This document shows, piece after piece, positions 55,644 to 64,000 of a DNA stretch of 64,000 nucleotides. Each line of letters starts with the position of its first letter. Within the stretch, counting starts at the first letter, position 1. The stretch comes from Deferribacteres bacterium (GTDB taxonomy: Bacteria; Zhuqueibacterota; Zhuqueibacteria; Zhuqueibacterales; Geothermadaptataceae). The notes under the pieces are model-generated. The model saw only the letters and a list, made by a program, of their open reading frames with translations. It was not told the origin of the DNA and made no database searches. The stretch spans positions 186,001 through 250,000 of the forward strand of contig JACKDF010000002.1 in NCBI GenBank assembly GCA_020633655.1, given 5' to 3'. The position numbers and the translations under genes were made by a program.

Positions 55644-56167
55644 AGGTCCCCTATTCTTTGAACTTTATCTACCCATTTGAACAAGGCTGAACCTTTCATC
55701 GCCTGTACAACTTTCCACTTTTGAACACGCGGTTCAAGTTTTTCCCTGTAAGTCACCACAAATTTTTTCATGGCCAGATAAACGGGTGTTGCCAAAATCA
55801 GAGCGGATACAAAACTTCCCATGACGACCGTATTGTAAAATTTTGTTAGGGGAGCAAACGGCATGTTGTACAAAGCTTCCCATATTCCCCGTAGAAATGG
55901 AATCTGAACGAGTAGAAAGAAACCAAGGCTGTGGAAGAGCGGATCGAGCACCCAGGCGATCAGGCTGGTAGCAATAATACCAACAAATCCTGCAGCAAGA
56001 TTTACATTTAAAAAGAGGAGCAGTAACCAGAAAAAAATGCCCTGCAAGGTTGTCACCGGCATCAGTCCGATAAGAAATCCGAACAAAAAACCAGCAGCAA
56101 CCTGACCGGGAGTATCACCGGCTCGCAGAGCTTTAAAAAATTTTGCAATGAATTTTAACCAGAACAT
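55640..56167 (-). CDS. TIGR03546-family small membrane protein
   Basis: 175 residues. The N-terminal segment RAGDTPGQVAAGFLFGFLIGLMPVTTLQGIFFWLLLLF resembles DUF2062/TIGR03546 proteins (small envelope proteins with a PxxxQ-like turn). Three or four membrane segments are visible. It is the first gene of the pair and overlaps TIGR03545 by 4 bases (ATGA). Role unknown; joint function with the partner in envelope organisation is an inference. Confidence 0.75.
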   Translation of the reverse strand: MFWLKFIAKFFKALRAGDTPGQVAAGFLFGFLIGLMPVTTLQGIFFWLLLLFLNVNLAAGFVGIIATSLIAWVLDPLFHSLGFFLLVQIPFLRGIWEALYNMPFAPLTKFYNTVVMGSFVSALILATPVYLAMKKFVVTYREKLEPRVQKWKVVQAMKGSALFKWVDKVQRIGDL

Positions 56168-56836
56168 AAGCTTCCTTTAATGATTATATTCGTCCTTAAT
56201 TTTTTGTCGCCTGGCGGATTTCCCAGACGTGTTCTTGTTCGAAGAGTAAGGGCTGTCAAATTTAAAATTGTGAGGTACCAAACGCGTCGTTCCGATTTCT
56301 GCGTTTTTCAGTAGAAGACTGGAATCTCACAAAGATGCCCCACAGATTGATTCGCTTTCCAATCCCAACTGTGCAGGATGATTCCGGAAGATGCCGGATT
56401 TGCAAAAATTGCAAACCGGTATGACTGCTTCAGTCTCCAGATTCACAATTTCAATCTTGAGGTACCACGGTAACCAAACTCACAAATTACGCTATCACAA
56501 AATTGTTGTATAAAACCTGTCTATGAATGCTCTAATCGACCTGACCTGGAGAGAAGTTAGCAAAAAAATAATCAGGAAATCTGTTAAATTCAATAGCTAT
56601 CGCAGGGATTCTGGTGAGTCGCGATCGCCAGTATTCCAATTGTGTCTGGCGCGAAAGCTGAATTTCAGAATGCAATGCTCTGAGGATACTAAATATTGAC
56701 TTTATTTAAAGAAAAGGCGATTTTAGGGCTTAAATTGAAGTCCCTTTATCGCGATCGTTCCGCAATTTCGTAGTGGGAACAGGTGTGGGAGTTTTATTCA
56801 ACAATCGGATCATAAAACGGATTAACCCTTTTAACA
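56168..56836. other. Gene-free stretch before the CDF transporter
   Basis: About 670 bases with no convincing frame on either strand. GAGGTACCA occurs at about 56271 and again near 56461, but no clear repeat or hairpin could be built from it. It should contain the divergent promoters for TIGR03546 and the CDF gene. Confidence 0.4.
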
Positions 56837-57775
56837 GTGGAAAATTTTATTAGCACCTCAAAAGAAAAAACACAGCTCGAACACGCCACGAGCACGGGAT
56901 TGCGAAGTACTTTGAAAGGCGTGTTTGCGAATGTCTTCCTGGCTATCATCAAAATACTTTCCGGAGTTGTCGGCAATTCCTATGCCCTTATCGCCGATGG
57001 TATTGAATCTTTGCTCGATGTTTTCAGCTCAATCATTGTATGGACCGGTATTAAAATCGCGGCGACACCTGCGGATGATCGTCATCATTACGGCCATGGC
57101 AAAGCAGAATCGCTGGCGGCATTGGTGGTCTCCCTGGCTTTGCTCGCAGCTGCGGTCGGTCTGGCGATTGAAAGTGTACGGGAGATAAGTGAACCCCATC
57201 ATGCCCCTGCTCCATTTACGCTGATTGTGCTCATCATCGTCGTTGGTATTAAGGAAACATTATTTCGCCAAATCGATAATGTAAGTGAGCAAATTGGCAG
57301 CGTTGCTCTGAAGGTCGATGCGTGGCACCATCGTTCGGATGCCCTCACGTCGGTGGCAGCCTTTATCGGTATCTCTGTTGCGCTGCTATTTGGTGAAGGC
57401 TACGAGATGGCTGATGACATCGCTGCCCTCGCCGCATGTGGAATAATTGCCTTTAATGGCGCGCGTTTGTTGCGAATTTCTATCGCGGATATTATGGATG
57501 AAGTGCCGTCCCTGGAAATGGAACAGCAAGTTATTTCCATTGCCAATGAAATATCGGATGTGCTTGGTATTGAGACATGCCGTATCCGAAAAAGTGGATT
57601 TGGCTATTTTATCGACCTGCACATTGAAGTGGATGAAAAATTAACCGTACGCGACGGTCATGAAATCGCTCATCTCGTGAAGGATAACCTGATCGCGAAT
57701 TTTACAAATATTATCGATGTAATGGTGCATGTTGAGCCTTTTCCCGTGAAAGAAGGCAACCGTGTTGAGAGCTGA
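56837..57775 (+). CDS. Cation diffusion facilitator (CDF) family transporter
   Basis: 312 residues from GTG 56837. Membrane helices and metal ligands are typical: SYALIADGIESLLDVFSS (site A, DxxxD-like), HHYGHGKAESLAALVV, DAWHHRSDALTSVAAFIG (HxxxD) and a cytoplasmic ferredoxin-like C-terminal domain (IRKSGFGYFIDLHIEVDEKLTVRDGHEIAHLVKDNL). It exports divalent metals such as Zn, Fe or Mn. The exact metal cannot be fixed. It overlaps the next gene by 14 bases if that gene starts at its GTG. Confidence 0.92.
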   Translation: MENFISTSKEKTQLEHATSTGLRSTLKGVFANVFLAIIKILSGVVGNSYALIADGIESLLDVFSSIIVWTGIKIAATPADDRHHYGHGKAESLAALVVSLALLAAAVGLAIESVREISEPHHAPAPFTLIVLIIVVGIKETLFRQIDNVSEQIGSVALKVDAWHHRSDALTSVAAFIGISVALLFGEGYEMADDIAALAACGIIAFNGARLLRISIADIMDEVPSLEMEQQVISIANEISDVLGIETCRIRKSGFGYFIDLHIEVDEKLTVRDGHEIAHLVKDNLIANFTNIIDVMVHVEPFPVKEGNRVES

Positions 57776-58898
57776 TCGAGTTTTGCGTTCCATGCTTCTG
57801 GTGGCCGTCAGTTTTTCTGTAATGACAGGCCAGGAAAAACCGGAACCGCCAACACTTCAATCGCAGTTGAATGCAGATATTGACGACGGTAACCTGGATC
57901 ATTTTCGTCCTATAGAGGCTGCTTTCATCCTTTCTGGCGTATCGAACCGCGATAGCCTGGCTCATTATGTTGCATGGTTTGAAGGGATCGTTGATCAAAT
58001 ACGCGCCTACAATTTCGACACCTTCGATAAAGCGGCATTGGCACAAAAAATATTTGCAATCTTGCACAGTAATATTTTAGGGGAATATGCACTGGAGTCA
58101 ACGACTTTGCTCGACATCGTGAATCGCAAGGAATACAATTGTGTTTCCTCAACCATTCTCTATAACCTGGTTTGTCAGGCCATGGGCATCGAAACAAAAG
58201 CCTTTGAAACACCGACGCATGTATACACTATTTTCATCGATTTCGATGAGAAATTTATAGTGGAAAATACCAGCCCAATGGGATTTAACATTCTCAAGAA
58301 CCTCAATGCCTACTCGCATTTCCTGCACCAATATTATCCTCAGGATCAACGCCTGTCGATTGGCCTCGATCGATTGTATGCCTATGAAAACCGGAATGGT
58401 CGCCCCATAAACAACAGCGAGCTTCTCGGTTTGCTGGCATATAATCAGGCTTATTTTGCGGCAAAACAACAAGATTTTGAAAGAGCATACGACTTCGTGC
58501 TCACTGCGCAGCGATTTAATGCGGATTCGCGTTCCAATATCAATTTTGAACAGAATTTGTATTTTCGTTGGGGGAAAAAATGCTACGATGAAAAACGCTA
58601 TTTCGACGCCTTCACGGTTTTCGCAGATGGTTTTTATCGTTATCCGGATAACGGAGGCCTGGAGCAGAATACGCGGCTTTCCTTTTTAAATTGTTTGCAG
58701 TATTTCTGGTATAAAAAGGACTGGCCGGCTTCCAAACAATTGTTGGATGAAACATTCGAGCTGCTGCCATTGGATGATAAGGGTCGTGATCAAACCCGCG
58801 TTTACCTTCAAAGGTGGCTGGAGCATTTTCGTTATCAAAAAGACGAGCACAATTTGCAGATGGCTTTGGAGTATATCAAAACATTGGAAAAGAGGTGA
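57762..58898 (+). CDS. Transglutaminase-like domain plus TPR exported protein
   Basis: 378 residues from GTG 57762, or 368 from ATG 57792 (MLLVAVSFSVMTGQ). A signal peptide is followed by a helical region. Then comes EYNCVSSTILYNLVCQAMGIETKAFETPTHVYTIF, the Cys and His blocks of transglutaminase-like cysteine peptidase folds (SirB1/TgpA type), and about 160 residues of TPR-like repeats (AYNQAYFAAKQQDFERAYDFVLTAQRFN). The substrate is unknown. It overlaps or abuts the CDF gene, so it is probably co-transcribed with it, although a functional link is not obvious. Confidence 0.7.
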   Translation: MLRADRVLRSMLLVAVSFSVMTGQEKPEPPTLQSQLNADIDDGNLDHFRPIEAAFILSGVSNRDSLAHYVAWFEGIVDQIRAYNFDTFDKAALAQKIFAILHSNILGEYALESTTLLDIVNRKEYNCVSSTILYNLVCQAMGIETKAFETPTHVYTIFIDFDEKFIVENTSPMGFNILKNLNAYSHFLHQYYPQDQRLSIGLDRLYAYENRNGRPINNSELLGLLAYNQAYFAAKQQDFERAYDFVLTAQRFNADSRSNINFEQNLYFRWGKKCYDEKRYFDAFTVFADGFYRYPDNGGLEQNTRLSFLNCLQYFWYKKDWPASKQLLDETFELLPLDDKGRDQTRVYLQRWLEHFRYQKDEHNLQMALEYIKTLEKR

Positions 58899-59181
58899 GC
58901 AGATTCATCACAAAGTGAAATCGACACAAAGGGGATCGGGTTCAGAAAGCAGAAGTTTTGTAATTCCGTTGCAATAGGGGCAATTTCCGGGATTTTCTCT
59001 AAAATACGAATATAATTCTACGCAAAACTCGCAAATTTCCACTAATTAATAACAGATATAGGATACTGTTCAATAAATCCTGTTTACCGGATAAGATTTT
59101 CAACTTCAGATTTGCAGGATTGCAGGTACTGAATTCTCAAGTAACTCTTGCCGGTAACTTTATTCTCAGGAGAAAATTTGT

Positions 59182-59700
59182 ATGGCACTTTCGAACCTCG
59201 CTTTTTTGGACGTTTTTGAACTTGAAGATGGACGTTATCGCGGTGCAATTTTATTGACTTCACCGGATGCGGCGCCTCTTGAATTTTATTTATCAGAACC
59301 AATCCGCCCCACAGAAGAAAACAAACTTTATTATGGCGCGGTATTCGAAGAACATTTACACGTGAGTGTTCTGGGAAATCCCCTTATAAACCGCGTACAA
59401 AAAGAACCTGATGTGGTGCTCATCCGCAATCCATATCTGGAGAAGGTTTCTAAATCGCAAACCCTGGCCCTCGCCCTGGTGAAAGCTCCAGATGTGATCG
59501 AGAAATTGATTGAAGGGGAGAAGGAGAGAACTGCCGAGATCAAGGAAGGGATCAAAAAATTTGCTACAGAATACGAATTGTTTGAACCATTCGAGCGAAT
59601 TCGTAAAATTGTTGAAAGATTCCACAATGAGAATCCTGCCATTCGTCGAACCCGACCAGCGGAGAACTTGAGTAACGCTGTTGAAAGCGAACTCCATTAA
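59182..59700 (+). CDS. Unknown protein, partner of the Cys-repeat protein
   Basis: 172 residues; family not recognised. The first 105 residues are beta-rich (DVFELEDGRYRGAILLTS, LEFYLSEPIRPTEENKLYYGAVFEEHLHV), and the rest is helical and charged (EKERTAEIKEGIKKFATEYELFEPFERIRKIVERF). No signal peptide or membrane segment. AGGAG lies about 9 bases before the ATG. The next gene begins about 50 bases later on the same strand, so the two probably form a small operon of unknown purpose. Confidence 0.65.
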   Translation: MALSNLAFLDVFELEDGRYRGAILLTSPDAAPLEFYLSEPIRPTEENKLYYGAVFEEHLHVSVLGNPLINRVQKEPDVVLIRNPYLEKVSKSQTLALALVKAPDVIEKLIEGEKERTAEIKEGIKKFATEYELFEPFERIRKIVERFHNENPAIRRTRPAENLSNAVESELH

Positions 59701-59751
59701 ACCGCCTGCCGCCGGCTGATTGGCGGCCAAAAAAAGCTGAGATTGAGCTCT

Positions 59752-61500
59752 ATGGATTTTCCTATTGGTGTAAAACAATCCCGTCGCAGCGCACGGCTTG
59801 AAACAGTGCGTCCAATTCCAAAAGGGAAATTGATGGCTGCATCTGCTGACCGTGTTTACTTTACCCGCATGCGAAAACGGCCTTACCGTGAGGTCGTTTT
59901 CAACCGGATGTTCCCCGCACAGCTTTTTCCATATAAACCCGCAAAGCAATCCATTTATGATAGCATTCGTGAGTATCCAATACCTGATCTGCCGGTAGTG
60001 CCCAGCTTCGTTCCGGAGATTTTGGATGATCAGGCACATTGCCGACAAATTCATATCCCGACGCAGAAAGCGCGATGCTGGAGAGAAGAGCTCCCTGAGG
60101 ATGCAGCCAAATGTGAGCAGGTGATTATTCCGGAAAAACAGGCAGAATGTTGGCAAGAGCTTATTCCAGAGGATGCTGCTGAGTGTTTTCAGATTGAAAT
60201 TCCGCGACAGGAAGCACGTTGCTGGCAGGAAACTATTCCGCATTACTCAGCCTTTTGTAATCAGATTTTCTTTTTTGGACGCGAGGCTGAGTGCACTTTT
60301 TATCGATTCAAGCAGAACAGCGCGAAATGTATGGTATGGGGTGCGGAATTACCCTCGGCACGCTGTGATGAAATTCGACCATCTGAACCAGAAGTAAGCT
60401 TCACCAAAGCCGTTTTTGAATCAAGAGAGGCGCGAAGTGATTTTTTCCCCATTTCGCTGAATGAAGCGGCAATCCTCTCTCTGCCCCTTGTTAAACGACA
60501 AGCGGCTTGCGCATTGTTTGATTTGCGGGAACCGGAATTTACACGTGCATACACCATCCCCAAGCTCACTTTGGAACCGCAAAAGCATATTAACCGGTTC
60601 ATTTTTGGGTTGTCTCACTTGCGTTTTTATAGCTTGAAAGCACAACTTCCTTGTTTTGAAACGGATGATTTAATTGCAATAGCACCTGAGGATTTACTGA
60701 TATCAACGCAGGAAACGGTTGTTCTGGCGCCGGAGTTCCAATATAACAACAAACCGGAATTTTTCAGTCTGGATTCCCACGCAATGCAGACAATGCAGCC
60801 ATTCCATGATGATATCAAGATTGATCCCGAATTGGAAAAAATGCTCCTTGGGCCGACCCTGCAGACTAAAACTGAACTTTTACAAACAGGGGAAATGCCA
60901 GTGGTTCGAGCACGTCGTTATGATGTCGATTGCATGCAACCGGCAAAGACGCATAATGTGCCTTTCAGTAAGAAAGCAGCCTCAGCCAAAAGACAACGGT
61001 TAATCGACCTCTTTCAGCAGCCTCCCATAATCTGTGTGAAAAAAGAGGACAAGTGGTTTTTTTATCTGGATTTACAAAATGTGAGCAACATTAAAGCAAT
61101 CTATTTGAATAATATGGAAGTTGCCGTGGGGCCGCCAGTCCCAATCGAACTCACATCCAACCATATTAAATTGGTTTTGCACAACAATGGCAAATTTTCC
61201 AGCAAAATCGGTGGCGATCGTTCATACTATTGGTTTAAACTGAACAAAGATCTCGAAAGTGGAATGCGCGAAGAAAACCCTATGGATGGGAATTATTTGC
61301 TCGTTGTGCCTGCTGATTGGAAATGTGATAATCCCGAGGCGAAGTGTTTTATCGGTTTGCCTCAACAGCATTTGGGACTGGAGCATTGGAAGGGATACCG
61401 GGTGCATGTGAATAGTAAAAACAGTGAATTTCCCAAGTTTCGGCTTTTTAACGGCATGACCCGCATGTGCCGTTGGCAGACAACTTTTTATTCCGAGTGA
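59752..61500 (+). CDS. Unknown protein with strict 12-residue cysteine repeats
   Basis: 582 residues from ATG 59752 (an in-frame TTG at 59743 adds three). About residues 92-200 contain ten cysteines spaced exactly 12 apart, each in an A-x-C context: KARCWREELPEDAAKC, QAECWQELIPEDAAEC, EARCWQETIPHYSAFC and so on. The 12-residue rhythm continues without Cys through about residue 255 (REARS, NEAAI, RQAAC). No signal peptide. The C-terminal 150 residues are beta-rich with aromatic residues (DKWFFYLDLQNVSNIKAIYLNN). I do not recognise the family. The period suggests a stacked beta structure, perhaps metal-binding. Confidence 0.7.
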   Translation: MDFPIGVKQSRRSARLETVRPIPKGKLMAASADRVYFTRMRKRPYREVVFNRMFPAQLFPYKPAKQSIYDSIREYPIPDLPVVPSFVPEILDDQAHCRQIHIPTQKARCWREELPEDAAKCEQVIIPEKQAECWQELIPEDAAECFQIEIPRQEARCWQETIPHYSAFCNQIFFFGREAECTFYRFKQNSAKCMVWGAELPSARCDEIRPSEPEVSFTKAVFESREARSDFFPISLNEAAILSLPLVKRQAACALFDLREPEFTRAYTIPKLTLEPQKHINRFIFGLSHLRFYSLKAQLPCFETDDLIAIAPEDLLISTQETVVLAPEFQYNNKPEFFSLDSHAMQTMQPFHDDIKIDPELEKMLLGPTLQTKTELLQTGEMPVVRARRYDVDCMQPAKTHNVPFSKKAASAKRQRLIDLFQQPPIICVKKEDKWFFYLDLQNVSNIKAIYLNNMEVAVGPPVPIELTSNHIKLVLHNNGKFSSKIGGDRSYYWFKLNKDLESGMREENPMDGNYLLVVPADWKCDNPEAKCFIGLPQQHLGLEHWKGYRVHVNSKNSEFPKFRLFNGMTRMCRWQTTFYSE

Positions 61501-61548
61501 TTGATTTAATACTTTTTTTTAGAGCATTCGCCCTTTGAATATTCCTGT

Positions 61549-62316
61549 TTATCTTCCCTCAAAGCGTTGCAACAAGTTATCTCGATAGGTTCTCGTTAAG
61601 GTCAGGCGCTGCCCCGTGTCCAATAAAATTTCATAATCCCCATGGCTGTCAGACTGCATTTTTTTGATGCGATCAAGGTTGACGATTTGCGAGCGGTGGA
61701 TACGAACGAAATTTGCAGGATCCAGCTTCTTTTCGATATTCGTCATCGTTTCGCGCAGCAGATGTGTTTTGCGACCGGTGTGCAGATTCAGATAGTTTCC
61801 CGCCGCTTCAATCCAGTCGATTTCTTCGACTTTAACAAAGTAAATATCCGACCCGGTTCTGAGAAGCAAACGCTTGAGATAGGGGCGTTGCCGGTCGATT
61901 TGCCCTAACAAGTGCTGTAATCGCTCGTCCGTTTTCCCAACGGATCTGGTAGCGAATGTTTCCCGGATTCGCAGCATTGTCTTTTCGAAGCGCTCACGAT
62001 CGAATGGTTTGAGCAAGTAATCCAATGCATGATGGTCAAAAGCTGTTATGGCATATTGATCATAGGCTGTGACAAAAACAATGAGGGGTAATGGCGTCAT
62101 CTGCAGATTTTGCAAGACTTCGAATCCATCAAGCTCCGGCATTTGTATGTCTAAAAAAACTACGTCAGGCATCGAATCGGGCAAATAGTGCAGCGCTTCC
62201 CTTCCATTTTCATATTCTGCGATAATTTCACAATCGATGGATTCGTTGAGAAAATTTACAATCTTCTTCCGTGCAAAAGGTTCGTCATCAACTATCGCAA
62301 TTTTGATTTTGCTCAT
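61549..62316 (-). CDS. LytTR-type response regulator
   Basis: 255 residues. The receiver domain (1-120) has acidic pocket VDDEPF, phospho-acceptor Asp in DVVFLDIQMPELDG, and KPF in LLKPFDRERF. The LytTR DNA-binding domain (about 150-255) has VKVEEIDWIEAAGNYLNLHTGRKTHLLRETMTNIEKKL and FVRIHRSQIVNLDRIKKM. It overlaps its kinase gene by 4 bases and should be phosphorylated by it. Targets are unknown. Confidence 0.93.
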   Translation of the reverse strand: MSKIKIAIVDDEPFARKKIVNFLNESIDCEIIAEYENGREALHYLPDSMPDVVFLDIQMPELDGFEVLQNLQMTPLPLIVFVTAYDQYAITAFDHHALDYLLKPFDRERFEKTMLRIRETFATRSVGKTDERLQHLLGQIDRQRPYLKRLLLRTGSDIYFVKVEEIDWIEAAGNYLNLHTGRKTHLLRETMTNIEKKLDPANFVRIHRSQIVNLDRIKKMQSDSHGDYEILLDTGQRLTLTRTYRDNLLQRFEGR

Positions 62317-63494
62317 TTTTCGCCCCTTAAATTTTGCATCCAGGGCTCAGCATGATATGGAAATCGAATGAGAATGCGCATTCCTCCATTTTCCCTGGAA
62401 ATTATATCCATCTTTTGCGCTGCACCAAAAAGTTTGCTCAATCGATCTTTTGTGTTCCTCAGACCAACCCCTTTCTGCAGCAATGCATCAGTTTCACCGG
62501 TAAAACCGGGGCCATTATCTTCCACAACGATGATCACATCTTCCGCCATTCGACTCGCAGAAATAGTGACAATTCCTTTGCCAGCGGTTGCTTCAAGCCC
62601 GTGTTTTATGCTGTTTTCAACCAGCGGCTGCAGGAGCAAGGTCGGAATGAGTGTGGTTTTGGCATTTTCGTCGACAGTGATCTCGACCTGCAGTCTATTC
62701 TGAAAACGGATCTGCATGATATCAAGGTATAACTTTAAATGTTCCACTTCTTTTTTTAGGGGAATTTCCTGATCTCCTGTGGTTTCGAGGGTGAGGCGCA
62801 GAAGATCGCTTAGCTGGCGAATCATCTTGTCAGCAGCAGGCACATCCTCGTAGATGAGGGATGAGAGCGTGTGCAGGGTGTTAAAAAGAAAGTGTGGTTG
62901 CAGTTGTGTCTTTAACGCTTGCAGCTGCGAATTTATGAGCTGTGTTTCCAGTTGGGATGCACGGATCTCCCTTTCACGAAATTTGCGATAAAAACTGATA
63001 CTATAACCGACACCTAAAATCAGCAAGTAATAAAAAACCGCTTGCCAGATATGCTGTAGTGCGTTGAGAAACAGGCGTATTTGTAAAATACCGCTCGCCA
63101 CGTTGTCCGGTCGTGGCAATAATGGCGGTCGCATTCTCGCGCCAAACCCTCGGGGCAGGGGGCCTAAAAATTGTTCGATGGAAAACTGGAGTGCATGGAT
63201 ATAAATGGCCGTGAAAACGATTAGACCGATCAAGTGCCCCCCAATTATTTGCCACCAGGAAAGTTTTTCAAAAGAAAGGATTTTTGTAATGAAAATGACG
63301 GGAGGTGTCAATAGACCGACCATGTAGAGGGAAAAAGTAAATTGCAGAATGAAATGGCGCACTGGCGGTTGCCAACTTTGTACAAGCGTGGAAGTCGGAA
63401 GAATAAAAAATAATCCATAGCCGATAGCCAACCAGCCGGCGTAAAATAGGAGGGCGAGCCACCAGCTCTTCGGGGCTATTTTTTCTGAGTTCAT
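62313..63494 (-). CDS. LytS-type sensor histidine kinase
   Basis: 393 residues. Four or more membrane segments fill the first 175 residues. The His_kinase core has QLQALKTQLQPHFLFNTLHTLSSLIYED, with the phosphorylated His in QPHFLFN, and an ATPase domain with LQPLVENSIKHGLE and VEDNGPGFTG ... GVGLRNTKDRLSKLFG. It has no separate extracellular sensor domain, so it probably senses within the membrane. Paired with the LytTR regulator through a 4-base overlap. Confidence 0.92.
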   Translation of the reverse strand: MNSEKIAPKSWWLALLFYAGWLAIGYGLFFILPTSTLVQSWQPPVRHFILQFTFSLYMVGLLTPPVIFITKILSFEKLSWWQIIGGHLIGLIVFTAIYIHALQFSIEQFLGPLPRGFGARMRPPLLPRPDNVASGILQIRLFLNALQHIWQAVFYYLLILGVGYSISFYRKFREREIRASQLETQLINSQLQALKTQLQPHFLFNTLHTLSSLIYEDVPAADKMIRQLSDLLRLTLETTGDQEIPLKKEVEHLKLYLDIMQIRFQNRLQVEITVDENAKTTLIPTLLLQPLVENSIKHGLEATAGKGIVTISASRMAEDVIIVVEDNGPGFTGETDALLQKGVGLRNTKDRLSKLFGAAQKMDIISRENGGMRILIRFPYHAEPWMQNLRGEK

Positions 63495-63748
63495 TCTAGC
63501 TGCCTGTTTTATTCATAAACACCGCGATTGTGCAGGGCATATTACCCGTGCATCGTTAACACACTGAATAAATGTATAATCCGGATGAATTGCATTTTGG
63601 GGATTCGAATTCCCACGAATCGCAATTGGAGCGCAATGTAAACATTTAAAATATTTTTTTCCAGTGCAGGAATTTTTCTTTTAAAAATTTAGAACCAGTA
63701 AAATAAAGACGATTAGATAGATAGCAACTTTTTTATGGAGAAAATGAC

Positions 63749-64000
63749 ATGAACAAAATTCGTCAGGATTTCCATGTTCACGCATCAATTGAGACTGTTT
63801 TCAGGGCTCTTACCGACCCGATTCTCATCGAGCAGTGGTCGGAAAGTCGTGCGATCATGGATTCTAAAATAGGAACCAGATTTTCTCTTTTTAATGGTTA
63901 TATCATCGGGCAGAATCTAGAAATTGGCCTGAACAAAAAAATTGTGCAGAACTGGCGGGCGCGCAATTGGAAAGATGATTCACTGGTGAGCATGAACCTC
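63749..64000 (+). CDS. SRPBCC/AHSA1-like protein, 3' end outside window
   Basis: 84 residues are visible, running off the right edge. The start is ATG 63749 with GGAG upstream. The sequence FHVHASIETVFRALTDPILIEQWSESRAIMDSKIGTRFSLFNGYIIG is the typical beginning of the AHSA1/SRPBCC (START-like) family, a ligand-binding helix-grip fold. Such small proteins bind hydrophobic ligands or act in stress responses. No functional inference is possible from the fragment. Confidence 0.82.
   Translation, partial: MNKIRQDFHVHASIETVFRALTDPILIEQWSESRAIMDSKIGTRFSLFNGYIIGQNLEIGLNKKIVQNWRARNWKDDSLVSMNL

Noticed and set aside
59356..60243. A 295-residue minus-strand frame across the unknown gene pair
   Set aside because: It is antisense to two genes with better ribosome-binding sites and a clear 12-residue protein repeat. 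Its own sequence shows no domain.
63598..63616. tRNA T-arm-like sequence GGGGATTCGAATTCCC
   Set aside because: No D-arm, anticodon arm or acceptor stem can be built around it, so it is not a tRNA.

Overview
The window looks like one contig from a free-living Gram-negative bacterium of the FCB supergroup (Bacteroidota, Ignavibacteria, Calditrichaeota or KSB1-like). The support is a SusC/SusD outer-membrane pair, a GWxTD-like exported protein, a secreted protein with a type IX-like C-terminal domain, a giant YCF48/FG-GAP/ASPIC histidine kinase, and the TIGR03545/TIGR03546 pair. Assignment below that level is inference. Genes are dense on both strands, and FCB-type housekeeping genes flank a large defence island.

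Layout. 1-1 kb: ISL3-like transposase cut by the left edge. 1.1-7 kb: small secreted protein, a three-gene iron-type ABC importer, a convergent MFS permease. 7.1-15.5 kb: a 1312-residue sensor kinase overlapping an NtrC-like regulator, then a CapA-like lipoprotein and a serine hydrolase lipoprotein. 15.7-22.7 kb: SusC/SusD pair closed by a terminator, then the GWxTD-like protein. 22.9-29.6 kb: methyltransferase, sbcD-sbcC, a coiled-coil protein. 29.8-50.9 kb: CRISPR island. 51.9-64 kb: rlmB, a PTS IIA protein, TIGR03545/03546, a CDF transporter, a transglutaminase-like TPR protein, an unknown gene pair with a strict 12-residue cysteine repeat, a LytS/LytR-type pair, and the start of an SRPBCC gene.

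The CRISPR island is a type III system read leftward. An effector operon (cas6, cas10 without an HD domain, a fused double RAMP, three single RAMPs and an S-4TM-type membrane protein) runs into the leader of array 2 (38 repeats). A freestanding reverse transcriptase, cas1 and cas2 run into the leader of array 1 (20 and 16 repeats, split by an insertion). Between the two halves lies an IS200-like TnpA among small palindromes, with a 13-copy tandem repeat of about 48 bp. Spacers tend to read as sense protein code on the + strand, so crRNAs made from the - strand would be antisense to mRNA, as RNA targeting requires.

The most unusual structure is a family of palindrome-armed elements at the leader-distal end of every array. 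They are bounded by a 22-bp core identical to part of the CRISPR repeat. Five copies are 91-92 bp, four are 207-208 bp, and one about 0.5 kb copy carries a four-helix-bundle (23S rRNA intervening-sequence type) gene with an in-frame stop. One pair sits inside array 1. This looks like an intervening-sequence-like element that has colonised CRISPR repeats. The S-4TM protein next to a cyclase-type Cas10 is the second strong lead, as a candidate nucleotide-activated membrane effector.
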